DNA of 64,000 bases. It comes from Tomocerus qinae (taxonomy: Eukaryota > Arthropoda > Collembola > Entomobryomorpha > Tomoceridae). The translations under genes and the position numbers were made by a program. Below, in pieces: positions 11,441 to 22,770 of this stretch. The stretch spans positions 135,925,875-135,989,874 of the forward strand of contig CM034546.1 in the NCBI GenBank assembly GCA_020055645.1. Reading direction: 5' to 3'. The notes below the pieces were generated by a model that did no database searches, was not told the origin of the DNA, and worked only from the letters and a program-made list of their open reading frames with translations. Each line of letters opens with the position of its first letter. Positions within the stretch are counted from its first letter, which is position 1.

Positions 11441-11706
11441 CAATGGTTGAGTTTCCAATTATAAGTCTTCTGGCGGATTTGGTTGTCACTAAGTGAGAAT
11501 TCATCGTTATTGTGCTCGATAGATGCCCCATCACTGCACTGAAGGAAACGTGCATGTAAAGTGCACATGCACATGCTTTGACTGATTTTACATGCACGTT
11601 TCCTTCAGTGCAGTGGTGGGGCATCTATCGAGCACAATAACGATGAATTCTCACTTAGTGACGACCAAATCCGCCAGAAGACTTATAATCGGAAACTCAA
11701 CCAATT
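11441..11706. repeat. Long near-perfect hairpin (120-bp arms)
   Basis: The left arm 11441-11560 is the reverse complement of 11587-11706 with only a few mismatches and one indel; 26 nt separate them. The inner stem end reads TGCATGTAAA against TTTACATGCA. Either a fold-back MITE or the template of a hairpin RNA. No clear target-site duplication surrounds it. It lies between two right-end copies of the GATA-tail repeat. Confidence 0.85.
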
Positions 11707-11814
11707 GACCACTCACATCTCACAACAGAGCATAACAGAGCACTTTTCACGCATTCGAAATTGCTGAAAATTAGGGTGGATTAGTATGAAACCACTCGCA
11801 CTTATTTCGACATT

Positions 11815-12060
11815 TTGGAGGAAGTGAACATGCGCATTTTTGTGGGAATGTGCATATATTACGTGTGCAGTTGATGAGAGGAGGAGGTACTCAAAAGTGT
11901 TGCAGTCAGCACTTATTGCGTTGCACATGGGGGAGTGGGTTTTGCGTTACACAATATATGCAGGTTCCCTAGGCTGTCCTACCACACATACATATATAGA
12001 TACATAGATAGTTAGATTGGTAAGTTTTTTTCCTTCTGTGTTTATTATATAGAGATGATT
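11815..12060 (+). repeat. Dispersed repeat, GATA-tail family, right end
   Basis: It contains the conserved TGCATATATTACGTGTGCAG, then GCAGGTTCCCTAGG, a short TAGATA/CATA microsatellite, and the end sequence GGTAAGTTTTTTTCC followed by TTATTATATAGAGA. The same order occurs at 34815-35007 and, with changes, at 32605-32800. Confidence 0.65.
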
Positions 12061-13500
12061 GGTAGGATGTTTATTGAAAAACATGACGCAGGCATCAAAA
12101 ATTTCTTGAAACCTAGTTGCTGTGGAAATCGGCCTTCGCCCCGCCAACACTGTGCCCCACCCCCAAATTAGAAGGAGCTTACGTGTTCTCAGCCGAAGGG
12201 GGCGTGGCTAGTGGGCGGAGCTAAAGTATGGAAATTAGACAGTAGGCGGGGCCTGTTACACTGGAAATTAAAATTTTTATAGGCTATGACATATCTTGTC
12301 TCATCGACAAACCGACCTACGTGACTACAAACTGTCAATTTGTCTAGATAATATTATAGTGAGTGGTTTAGTCATTCCATGGATTTGTAAACAAAACTGT
12401 TTAAAATAGTAATGTCTTAATCATTAAAACATTGAACCAAAATTATAATATTAGTTCATGGTAGTTCATGGAAGTTCAGGTTTGCCGTTTGTACCGAAGT
12501 ACCGAGTACGAGTAACCCTAGTAAGTAACTGATTAAATGAAAATGTCGTGACGTACTTTTCTTCCTACGTAAAACCTATCCAGAAAGTCTTTCATTAACT
12601 ATAGGGACTTGACCCCTAGTTTATCAGAATGCTTATCTTATCTGTCCGTCTGTCTCTCTTCAGTTCAGTCACTTAGTTGTGGTTTATTTCATTATTAGTC
12701 AATTATAAATAAATTATGTCATCAGTAGCGTCTGTTCTGCGATTCGCAGCTTGGTTGACATTTTGGTATGCATTTTACTTGCAAACTCTATTTTATAAAT
12801 AGCTTCCTCAATGAAATAGTTTTCTAGATAAATTAAAAATATTTGGTAACGCTTACTATGCCGTAATATTTATTGTACAGGAGAAAAGTCTTAAATATGA
12901 AAGAATTGTAAAACTACCAAAGATAGTTGCTCTACTAAGCGAGGTTGATAACTTGGTCCAGACGAGTTTTACTAAGAAAAGTTAAGAGTCTTCTCCATTA
13001 TCTCCCCCTAACTAGTTAGTATTAACATCAGCGGAGAAATACAAAACCGCATATTACTATAACGTCAGTTTAAGCTTATTTGGAAATAATTAAGATAAGA
13101 CTCATCGTAAGTAAAGATTATTTAAGCTTATTTCCTTAATTCGAGAATCCCATATACCTCAGAATATATTTGCTCTACCTTATTTCAAGACATGACTTGA
13201 CTAGTGCACTAGTCCTTCCGTCCGTTACAAAGCTTGAGCGTTTTCTTCTGGAGTAATTTCTTTATAATATACATATGCTATACCGTAAGATTAGCTTGAT
13301 ATTTCTGATTATCCTGGATCAATACGAAGAATTAGGCTTTGGCCTTGTGGCTAAAGATTTGATAATTTTTTTTGTGGTTTACTGGAGCATTAAGTATTAT
13401 GTAGATAATAAAATATATTGCCATGTTCCTTGAATGTATGTTTAACAATTTCTCAGTAATCTGTCCGTAAGTAAATAAAAAGCTTTCTCACCGACTTCTG
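12061..13500. other. Intergenic, no confident gene
   Basis: A 28-codon frame starting ATG at about 12716 (MSSVASVLRFAAWLTFWYAF...) is hydrophobic and could be a tiny exon or a chance frame; I could not join it to anything. GC-richer phrases near 12140-12260 (GGGCGTGGCTAGTGGGCGG) look like old repeat sequence. The 5' UTR exon of the toxin-fold gene probably begins near the end of this stretch. Confidence 0.3.
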
Positions 13501-13546
13501 ATAGCACACAAACGTCAAGTCAAAGAACTGCTGAAAACTAGCAAAT

Positions 13547-14442
13547 ATGTAAGTACCTTCATTTTATATTTTTCATCTCAGCAAAATGTTACTGAAATTA
13601 TTGAGTAAAAATATTTTTTTCTATTATAAATTATAACAAAGGAAAGGGGTTTTTGTATGGATTGTATTAAGTCAGTCAATTGTAGCCTTTGCTGCAAGAG
13701 AAGAACGAAATCGTCAACGGCCAAATTCAAGTCCATATGCAAGGCATCTTGGTAATTCAAAAGTACCAGATTCTCTAAAACAGGTATAATATAATATTGC
13801 ATATATTATGATATAGTCACGTCTCCTTCATTACAATTTTATGACGTAAAACTTTAAAATCGTTTGCATATTTAGAAGTATGGTACCGGGATTGGGCGTG
13901 TTACAAACTGGGAGGTTAAAAACGTTAATTCAGACAGAGCACAAAACAACTGCGTGTATTGCACAGCGGCTGGAGTTAGGGGAACGACGGTAAATAAATT
14001 AACTCAAAAAGGGGAAGGACCAGTACCAATGTACATGGATTCTAATTATATTAAGAACCCTAAAGATATTCAAAGAATAAACCAACAATCTGGATTCCCC
14101 AATAATAAATTCACTGAGGTTAGCGACAGGCCGGAATTAAAACAACTAGTAAGCTCTAAACTCAACCCTGGCCAAACAAAGAAGTTTGGATTGGCATATG
14201 CCAACCCTAATGGTAATGATGGTCATGTAGTAGCACTGAATGCTTGGAAAAATAACGATGGTAAGCTTAAGCATAGAATCGTTGATTTCCAAAAACCAGT
14301 AGATCAACGATTTAGTAAAATACCCGTTAGCAATAAATATTATTTGTTCGAATATGGCAAAAAGCAAAATAATCAACTCGGTTCAGGTTCAGATACGGAT
14401 CATTTGGTCAATAATTTCCAAAAGTTAAAGATTTCTAAATAA
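13547..14442 (+). CDS. Secreted papain-fold toxin/deamidase-like protein
   Basis: Rebuilt from three exons: the last two bases (AT) of an exon ending 13548 (donor GTAAGT), 13642-13783, and 13876-14442 to the stop, giving 236 residues. The start codon is split by the first intron. Residues 1-19 form a strong signal peptide (MKGVFVWIV... ending AFAA). The C-terminal domain shows the layout of papain-fold bacterial toxins of the glutamine-deamidase/Tox-PL type: NNCVYCTAAGVRG with candidate nucleophile Cys74 (or Cys77), GHVVALNAW with His165, and HRIVDFQ with Asp185 and Gln187. Known members of such families are effectors of secretion or polymorphic-toxin systems that deamidate or cleave host proteins; activity here is inferred only. 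Introns and a signal peptide argue for a functional eukaryotic gene rather than contamination. The family call rests on motif order, not on a database match. The function could equally be digestive or antimicrobial. Confidence 0.65.
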
Positions 14443-14443
14443 A
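14438..14443 (+). terminator. Poly(A) signal overlapping the stop codon
   Basis: AATAAA spans the TAA stop of the toxin-fold gene, predicting a very short 3' UTR. The same arrangement occurs in the receptor gene ending at 16505. Confidence 0.4.
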
Positions 14444-14741
14444 ATATATGAATGTATAGTTATGGTATACAGTTAGGTGATTGTATTTGTAAGATGTCAT
14501 TTGTTTTAAAATTTTATTATTTATTCAATCATGTTTCAATTTATACTCATTGTTGACGCGCCCATCCTGTCGTTATAGAACTGCGTAAATTACTTCGCAC
14601 ATGAGAATTATGCACCGGGTGAAAAACTTAATATGCACATTCCTAATATGTTATAACATTGTATTTGGAAATAATGTAAAGACCAGTGGACACTAGATTA
14701 TAATGTAAGTACTGTACTAAATTATTCCAATTTATGTCTCT

Positions 14742-15858
14742 GTGTATGAATTTAAGAGATGTGTATGAAAAAAAATTTGAAATTCGATATCGAATCTCAA
14801 CTAATGGTAACCTATGCAGATAGGGGAATGTAAAAAACAGTTTCTTTCCGATTTTTGATGCACCGCCCCCTTCCCTCAGGACACACCCCCCGAAGGTCGA
14901 AAAGCATATACAAAAAATCTCGGTAACTACTCGACCGATTTGGATGAAATTTTTTTTAAATTGAATAAGACAATATTTGCCCCAGGGGTTCTGCGATTCA
15001 TTTCAAAATTCGAACTCCATCATTCAAAATAAATTTCAAAATTTTGAAAAAAGTCGTATTTTTGAAATTTAACACTTATAGAGCAAATCTTACTGTAGTA
15101 GCTATAGAAACAGCCAGTTATCATATTACATCAATTTGACCTCTGAAAATGTCAAAGGTCAATTTTATGAAACGCACCAATAAATATTGTGTGACCTATC
15201 AATCAGCATCTAAATATCTCGAGCAGAATGATTATGATGTAAAATGTCACAAATTTTGAACCAGTAATAGGTCAAAGATCAATTTGTGACAATGTTATTT
15301 CTGTTATTTTATAGAAACTAACCTTTGACCTCTTACTGGTTCGAAATTTGTGTCATTTTACATTATAATCGTTCTGCTCGAGATATTTACATGCTGATTG
15401 ATAGGTCACACAAGATATTATGGACCGTTTCAAAAAGTTGACCTTTGACATTTTCAGAGGTCAAATTGATGTAATATGATAACTGGCTGTTTCTATAGCT
15501 ACTACAGTAAGATTTACTCTATAAGTGTTAAATTTCAAAAATACGACTTTTTTCAAAATTTTGAAATTTATTTTGAATGATGGAGTTCGAATTTTGAAAT
15601 GAATCGCAGAACCCCTGGGGCAAATATTGTCTTATTCAATTTAAAAAAAATTTAATCCAAATCGGTCAAGTAGTTACCGAGATTTTTTGCATATGCTTTT
15701 CGACCTTCGGGGGGTGTGTCCTGAGGGAAGGGGGCGGTGCATCAAAAATCGGAAAGAAACTATTTTTTACATTCCCCTATCTGCATAGGTTACCATTAGT
15801 TGAGATTCGATATCGAATTTCAAATTTTTTTTCATACACATCTCTTAAATTCATACAC
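14742..15858. mobile_element. 1.1-kb fold-back palindrome
   Basis: Two arms of about 537 bp (14742 to about 15278, and about 15322 to 15858) are near-identical in inverted orientation, with about 43 bp between them. Outer ends read GTGTATGAATTTAAGAGATG and its complement. CTCTGTG occurs at 14738-14744 and again at 15859-15865, a possible target-site duplication overlapping the left end. No open frame of note. Best read as a fold-back or long-TIR non-autonomous DNA transposon; it could also arise from a head-to-head duplication. Confidence 0.85.
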
Positions 15859-16229
15859 CTCTGTGAATATTTCTGCATTTAAGGCACAAATGTCATGTTT
15901 AAATTTTTCTGGAATTAAAATATACCCATTCCATGTTAAGCCAATAAACAAAGCATAAGCATTAGTAGAAGCATACAGTCAAACAATATTAATTCTAACA
16001 TGCTAAAAGGCCATCTGCCACCTTTATACCTAGTGCATTAATAAAAAAGAAGTTTCAAATACTTTCGGTATGTTCATGTAATATTAAGTATGATACAATA
16101 CAATAAATCCGCTACTCAACTAAATCAATAAAAAGTTTTAACAAATATAATATAAACTGACTCCAATGGAATGGAATATTAACTTAAACCATACTTTATT
16201 GGTTATATGATACATCTTTACTTTGGTTC
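15859..16229. other. Intergenic, no gene seen
   Basis: AT-rich spacer between the palindrome and the family A MITE. No exon, RNA gene or repeat is recognised. Confidence 0.35.
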
Positions 16230-16237
16230 ATGTGGTA

Positions 16238-16471
16238 CAAGGAATAAAAAAGGACCTTTTTTACCTTTCCTGCCTTTTTTATAAAAAAGGTAGGAGTAAG
16301 TTTTTAAAAAAGCAGAAATTTTTTGCCTTTTTACCTTTTTAGATGTATCAGTGTACTGTGTACCCCATTTACTTCCACTTTACATGTCAATAAGGTAAAA
16401 AGGACTGCTTTTGAAACAAAGTAGTACTTTTTAACTTTTTTGTAAAAAAGGAGTACCTGTTTTGTTCCCTG
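16238..16471. mobile_element. hAT-like MITE, family A, copy 2
   Basis: A 234-bp element with termini CAAGGAATAAAAAAGG and, inverted, CAGGGAACAAAACAGG. It is flanked by the perfect 8-bp duplication ATGTGGTA (16230-16237 and 16472-16479). It lies 33 bp past the stop of the minus-strand receptor gene, so it forms the sequence immediately downstream of that gene. Confidence 0.9.
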
Positions 16472-16503
16472 ATGTGGTAAAGTATAAACGTGTATATTAT
16501 TTC

Positions 16504-16509
16504 TTTATT
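16504..16509 (-). terminator. Poly(A) signal overlapping the stop of GR-like 1
   Basis: On the minus strand AATAAA begins two bases before the TAA stop and includes it. With the MITE starting 33 bp further on, the 3' UTR would be very short or would end near the MITE edge. Confidence 0.45.
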
Positions 16510-18171
16510 GATGCTTTCGAAATGTAATGAGAGCTCGTGTCAGGCTCATGACTATAGTCCTAATAAATTTAAGTACCAAAGACTTTTTGAAATAATAAAA
16601 GCTTCCACATTTGAAATATAATGGCTGAGAAGACGCACAGAACTTTTTCATGCATAAATCACTATATGCCCCTCTCCATTGATGCAATTTCCAGCATCTA
16701 ATGCACGATTGACTACATTTTCTAATGTCTCCAATCATGTAAAGTATAATCAGCCAGCTAACTATTGCTATAAGAAATCCTATAATAAGAGCAGCATTGA
16801 TGATAAAAGGCAGATCTTTGTGATGCCGGATGACGAAGAACAAGCATAACAAAATGACTTTCGTCAGGCAAAACTGCAAAGGGAACAACATCCGCTCAAA
16901 CATCTCCTTCAAGAAAATATTGCTGATCTGAAGACTCCTGTATGACAATACGATAGTTTCGGGCTCTCGGAATTTGTCCACTGTCAGATAATTCTTCTTA
17001 CCATGTCGCATCTCTTTTTTGAGTAAGTTCACAGCGGGGAAGAGGATTGCCAGTGCCAGATTGATGTACAGGACCATTAGAGCAAAACCTCCAGGAATGA
17101 GACAAAATTGAAAAACATGTTCGATTGCTACAACCCACCATGTAATATATTCTTCGGGTAGCATTGTGAATATATAGGCAGGGCATCGTGGGTAGCCGAC
17201 GATATAATTCATTGTGATGAAAAATGGAACAGACGCAGACCCTATGATCATCAGTGGCATCAGAAATTCACAGCCGTCCAACGTATTCAGCTTATCTTTC
17301 CGCCAATACAACTCTGTAATTCATAATTTCGCCAATATTTACTAAAAAGTTCATAAAATACTTTTTTAAAGATGGTTAATAGCGGGGTAACTTGCAAATA
17401 CACTTTGTATATGTATATTACTTAGGATTAGAGTGTAGCCCGTATTTATTTACCAAATGTCTTCAAAATTTCCAATAAGTGGCGGCGGATGACGTTGGAC
17501 TTGTGGCTCCCAAATATTAAAAAAACGTAACACGTTTTGATTTCTTTTAAGTTAGCGGGAAAGCATGATTTCCTGCCAACGCTATAATTCAAAACTTATT
17601 AGACTAATTTTTCTGGGCCACAAGTCCGAGATGTTCATCTCCTTCCGCCACTTTTTTGGATATTTTGAAGACTTTTGGTAACTAAATACTAGCTATATAC
17701 TCTAATCCTAAGTAATACACACAAAGTGTCTTACATAGCCCCGCTATTAACCACCCTTAAAGTATGTTTTAACAACTTAAAATAATAATTTAAATGAATA
17801 GTAATTTTGAACGTACTTTTGAATTGTATTCCAAAATGCCAAAGGGCATTTACAACGCTAGAATTGTGGTTCATGCAGTGATTGAATAAGTTTATCGTGA
17901 GAATAGAAATTATAATGTAGGCCAATGTGACTGAACAGAGTAAATAAAACTCAATCAAGCTTCCCAGTCCTGTCATTTTGCAGTATACGAGTCGTCCACT
18001 CAAATAGATTGTACAAAGGAGTCGAACAACGCTCAAAATAATGAACTTCCTCCAGCTATTTTTAGTAATTTTTATTGGTGAGCGATTATTCCAAACAAAA
18101 GGACTTGCTCCTGTAAAACAGGCCCATTGAGCTGTCAATCCAAAAAGTAAACGAGTAAGTTCGCTGAACAT
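16505..18171 (-). CDS. Gustatory receptor (GR)-like chemoreceptor 1
   Basis: Two exons, 18171-17817 and 17313-16505, joined at a phase-1 GT-AG intron (donor GTACGT, acceptor ATTACAG), giving 387 residues. The protein is rich in hydrophobic segments compatible with seven TM helices, and its length is typical of insect GR/OR-type receptors. The last exon ends in the family's usual way: a GSFYYFKKS block followed by the final helix. The TY-x5-QF signature is degraded to SLTRALITF. These receptors form ligand-gated cation channels with an intracellular N-terminus; the ligand cannot be told. A TA-flanked inverted-repeat element occupies most of the intron. The poly(A) signal overlaps the stop. The start at 18171 is the first in-frame ATG of the exon; an additional upstream exon cannot be excluded. 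Confidence 0.78.
17361..17762. mobile_element. TA-flanked MITE in a receptor intron
   Basis: A 402-bp inverted-repeat element. The left end CTTTTTTAAAGATGGTTAAT and the inverted right end CTTTAAGGGTGGTTAATAGC match, and pairing continues over most of each half (for example TTACTTAGGATTAGAGT). TA flanks both ends (17359-17360, 17763-17764), as expected for Tc1/mariner-type insertion. It accounts for most of the 503-bp intron. Confidence 0.8.
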
Positions 18172-19518
18172 TTTTACTGGAAATAATAAATATTTGTTGT
18201 CTGTGATTCAATGTTTTTAGTAGTAGATATAAGATAGAAGTAATAAATGAATTTATTTCAGTGGAAAATCACAGTACATGATAAAAATTACAATTGTACA
18301 AACTGTTTTATAAGTAGTGAATGCAATATTTTGTATAATAACGTTATAAAAATAATCAGGGAGTATAACTCTGCAATGCACAAAATAATTCTACTTTCTG
18401 TATGTTATTTTTATTTTCAAGCTGCTTATTGTTACTGCTTTGAAGCAATCGATAAGTTAATTCGCTTAACCCTGATTCGACATTTAAAGCTATATACCTT
18501 TTATACCTGACAAGAATTGAATAATAGATTGCTATTTCTATGTATTATTTATAAATTAACTGAAAACATTCAACACGGTATGTATGGCCAAAGAAAATGT
18601 CTAAGCAATATTTTGTCGTTTACCAATCAATACTCAATACTGTAAGCAACTTGAAACGTGTACGACCACATTTGAGTACACCGTGCACGTTTTAAAATTT
18701 ACCAAATATTCCTTTTAGACATCATTTTTGTACCCGATATTGGAAATTTTTTGAAATTTCTATGGATTAACATTTTGAATTTATTTCTGTATTATCTGGC
18801 AAAAAAGCTTGTAAAAATTTTGTAGGTAATGCAAAACACAGGACTGTTTTCAGAAATGGCAAATATATGTAGCTAACTATAACTACCAGTGTAACTAGGC
18901 GCTGCAGCGCTGGTGGTAAAAGAGCTTTTTAAACCTAAATGATCGCATTCTAAGAATTTTAATAAAGTATTACTAACAAAAGAAGTAAGGAAAATAGGGA
19001 CTACAATTACAATAACTATCTAAAGTCCTAAGTCTAAATTGGAGTAAGATGTTTTCTAAGTGCAGACTCATTCCAGAAAATCATTTCTTACGTTATAGCA
19101 GTCAGAGTATTGGGCGAAGATTTTTCTACAAATCCAGGCTTTTCCTTTGTATTAGTTAAAGGTGACTGCGTGCCTAATGTATCCACAAGAATAGGTTTTA
19201 CAAACGACGTTGTGGACAGAATGATAGCTGAATATTGTACATCAGTAATGGCTCCCTTCCATTCCAATGCCAGTTAACTGCTGCTTGTGGAAACAGACCT
19301 GCAGTCTGCCAGCGGAAGAGAAAGAAGCATGGAGAATTAAAGTATAATATCCAGAACATAACTCTAACGTAGGAAAATGTAGTTTTTCAATCAACTATTT
19401 AACTTGTTACAATCTTCGCAATACAACTCTGTAAATACAAGTATATGAACAAGTATGCCTATGTAACAATGTGCTGCTTGTGCTTATATTGACTTGAATT
19501 ATATATATATATATATAT
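18172..19518. other. Intergenic, no confident gene
   Basis: The frame at 18247-18510 has no recognisable domain and is AT-biased like its surroundings. An (AT)n tract at about 19501-19518 abuts the next transposon. Nothing else is supported. Confidence 0.35.
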
Positions 19519-20703
19519 GTCGTAGACTGGGAGGGAAAGGTGACTGGGAGGGATATAATATCCCTCTCCGACTAGACTGGGTGGGATAGCTCTGTACCGC
19601 TAGCGGTACCGAACCATGAGGTTTCCGACTGGGAGGGATAGGTTGTAAAGGATTGATATAAATGATCCTATGTGTATAAGTGCCACAACTATCGCAGATT
19701 TTAGGTTACTCTTACATGTTTTATTCATTGTAATCATTATTTTCTATAATATTCATTAAGTATATTTCACTTTTGTATCAGTCATAATTAAATCATAAAT
19801 TATTTAGTCAAGATTGACAGTCAAATAGTTAATATGTTACGCTGCTATAATTATTATTAATTTATATTTTTTCCAAAGCCAGGAGTTCAATTTTCTAAAT
19901 TTTTGCAGGAACTGCTGCTGCCGTTGTGGCATTTAGTACCACAGTGAATATCATTCTTTTTACAGGGACATTTTTTTTTGTAACTTTATAATATTCACTA
20001 ACATATCGTAATTGGCGTCACTTGGGAATTGGTCAGTTCTCTTACTTTTTCCCAAATATTGCGGAAATTCCATTTTGTCTTATTGAAAAAGTAGATTTAA
20101 ATGAAACTCACTTCCCTAACTTCCCACAAAACAGCAACCGCTATGTAATTCAGCGTATAGCTCTTCATAGTAAATTTAAATCTTGCTGAAAGTGATACTT
20201 CGACACGCTCTTAGACTTACTTTACTGCCAACAAACGTAGCATAGCAGTGTAATATACTTAACCATTTGACTTCCAATCTTGACTTAATAAATTATGATT
20301 TAAGTATAACTGATGCAAAATGTGCAGTATACTTAACATTTATGCATATTATAGAAAATAATGATTACAATGAATAAAACATGTAAGAGTAACCTAAAAT
20401 CTACGATAATAATAATTTATGATTTAATTATGACTGATGCAAAATGTGCAATATAGTTAACATTTATGAATATTATAGAAAATAATGATTACAATGAATA
20501 AAACATGTAAGAGTAACCTAAAATCTGCGATAGTTGTGGCACTTATACACATAGGATCATTTATATCAATCCTTTACAACCTATCCCTCCCAGTCGGAAA
20601 CCTCATGGTTCGGTACCGCTAGCGGTACAGAGCTATCCCACCCAGTCTAGTCGGAGAGGGATATTATATCCCTCCCAGTCACCTTTCCCTCCCAGTCTAC
20701 GAC
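19519..20703. mobile_element. TIR transposon with subterminal GGGAGGGA repeats
   Basis: A 1,185-bp element with long terminal inverted repeats (about 350 bp or more), outer ends GTCGTAGACTGGGAGGGAAA and complement. Inside each terminus the motif GACTGGGAGGGA or a close variant recurs about four times, as transposase-binding subterminal repeats do. The palindrome TACCGCTAGCGGTA is present in both arms. In the right half a stretch of about 120 bp is tandemly duplicated (about 20283-20403 and 20407-20530). No transposase frame. Flanks are AT repeats, so the target duplication cannot be read. Confidence 0.85.
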
Positions 20704-22430
20704 ATATATACATAGACATATCATACATAGGACTTTAGGTATGGCTTGCATATTATGACAAAGAATCTAGTTACTTAATATTAATTTCGTCGACATTTTA
20801 CCTTTTGAATTGCGTGAATAATACCTTGATCGTTTTGAACCATACTATCAGTTAACAGTAATAATTTAAAATATGAATGATTAAAATGAATCTCTTGAAT
20901 TTACTGTTTAAAAAGTCGATATAATAAATACCGCAGCGTTTTTATTCACCGCGTTGTACTGAATTGGATTTTTATAAATATAACAAAATAAGTAATTTAA
21001 TTGATATTCTAAAATCTAATCAATATGCAAACTAAATTGACATCCAACGAACGACCAAAATGGCACGGGATACATCTTTCAAGTTCGATTCAATCAAATT
21101 ATTGGAATTAATAATGATTACAAATACGGAACTGCAGCTATTCTTATCTTGACTTGACCTATTAGTATCATATCCTTAACAAAATTACATTATTAGTATT
21201 ATTATAAATATTTTGTGTGTAACCCAAAAAATAATTGGTAATAGAATCAGCATTATCAGTGCTAATTAGCAATATGTACTCCCTCGGCTAGAATTAGAAA
21301 TAGCAAGTGCTAATAGCTGGGTGTTAGTGCCCTGATATGAATTGGAATTAGTTTTTTAGAAAAGCTAAATAGCTGATGACTGCTACCTCAAATGAATGAG
21401 CAATTTTTTTATATTAGAAATTATTTATAAGCGTTAATTGGTCGCAACCTAACGTAGCCTAACCTTGAAATAAAAAAATATTTTTATTTTAAAAATAGGT
21501 TTAGTATATTGTTTAGCAAATACTATTAAGCAAACCTGTCTACTAATTAAGTATTGGTTTTAGAATTAGTACTTTAGAAATAGAATAAGAATTATAATAA
21601 GTAGCTTTACTTGTGGATTTTTGAAATCTTGATTAATTGGATTAATTGTGTTTGACTTGTGCCAATAATAAAGTGTGACTGTGTTTATGTGTGAATACTG
21701 GACTTCGTGCACTACTTGCGATTGAATAATAGGAAAGCATATTAGAGCTGAAAATATTCTTAGATACAGATTGTAATGGTAACGAATTTGCTATTTAAGG
21801 TTAGTTATTGGAGTTTATGATAAAGAAAGAAAATATTATTTTCCAATGACAAGGTAGCGTTTATTACAGTCAGTAAAGAAATCTGGCTGTATAACACTGT
21901 TGATACAATAAAAGAGCAGGTACAGAAAGAGAAATGGCTATAGGAAGTAGAACGACTAGATCTTTATAATGAGTATAATATTATAGAGTTAGATTACAGC
22001 TGTGTGTTTGTAAGAAGGATGACCAAAAATATAGATTTCACTTTTCATATAATTATAACTAAGCATAGTCTAAAGACTATATCGACTTAAGGATTATCTC
22101 TCTTAGGCTTATTCAACATAAATTATGGTAGAGTTGAAATGTTTTTAGCTTAAGCAAATATATATAGTAACAGAAGCCGATACCAGATAATTCGAATTAA
22201 TTCACCATCACCAGGGTCAAATTAGCTGGCCTCTTGAAAACCTGGTTTCATAATAAGTTAATTAACACTAGGGGACACCCTAGTGTTATTGAGCCATTAT
22301 GTTACCCGTAACAAATAAAATATTTGTCTTATATTTATATTTACACTCAGTTCCCCCTTCCTTAGATTTTGATATTCGCAAGACGTCTTCTCCTCCCATC
22401 TTAGTCTTTTCCATTTGAACCAGTTATTGC
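20704..22430. other. Intergenic, no gene seen
   Basis: AT-rich DNA with no supported exon. Short runs resembling old repeats occur, but none could be delimited. Confidence 0.3.
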
Positions 22431-22770
22431 TAGTGACTTTGTACTTTAAATAGATCTGAAGTTACATCAACTTTCAGTTTTTCACCCACGTCCCCTATTA
22501 AGGGACGACTAACGTCTACAAAATAGTGTTTCCAAGCCTTTCCGATTTCGAACAAGCTATTACACCGCTACTATAGAACGGCGTTTTTCGCTAAATCCGC
22601 CAAAATCCTCCAAAAAACCGCTCATCCTGGCGACAATATTACAGGCCCGCAAACTAGTTCAATTCCAACTTCCCTCAACACTGACTTGCCCAAGGTCAAG
22701 GTTGTCATTATTAAGTAACGGAGTTACTTTATAGACGTGTCGAATCTGTCTGTCTGTCTGTCTGTTAGCG
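22431..22770. repeat. Dispersed repeat with (TCTG)n tract
   Basis: Phrases such as GAAGTTACAT followed by TTTTTCACCCACGTCCCC, and CGAACAAGCTATTACACCG, match the 141-bp units at 36220-36640. Further on, at 22747-22766, is a TCTG microsatellite in a context resembling the CGGACGGACAG motif near 36716. Probably a fragment of the same non-autonomous element. Confidence 0.5.

Noticed and set aside
11394..11624. 76-codon minus-strand frame
   Set aside because: It runs through the arms of the 120-bp hairpin, so it is a by-product of the inverted repeat.
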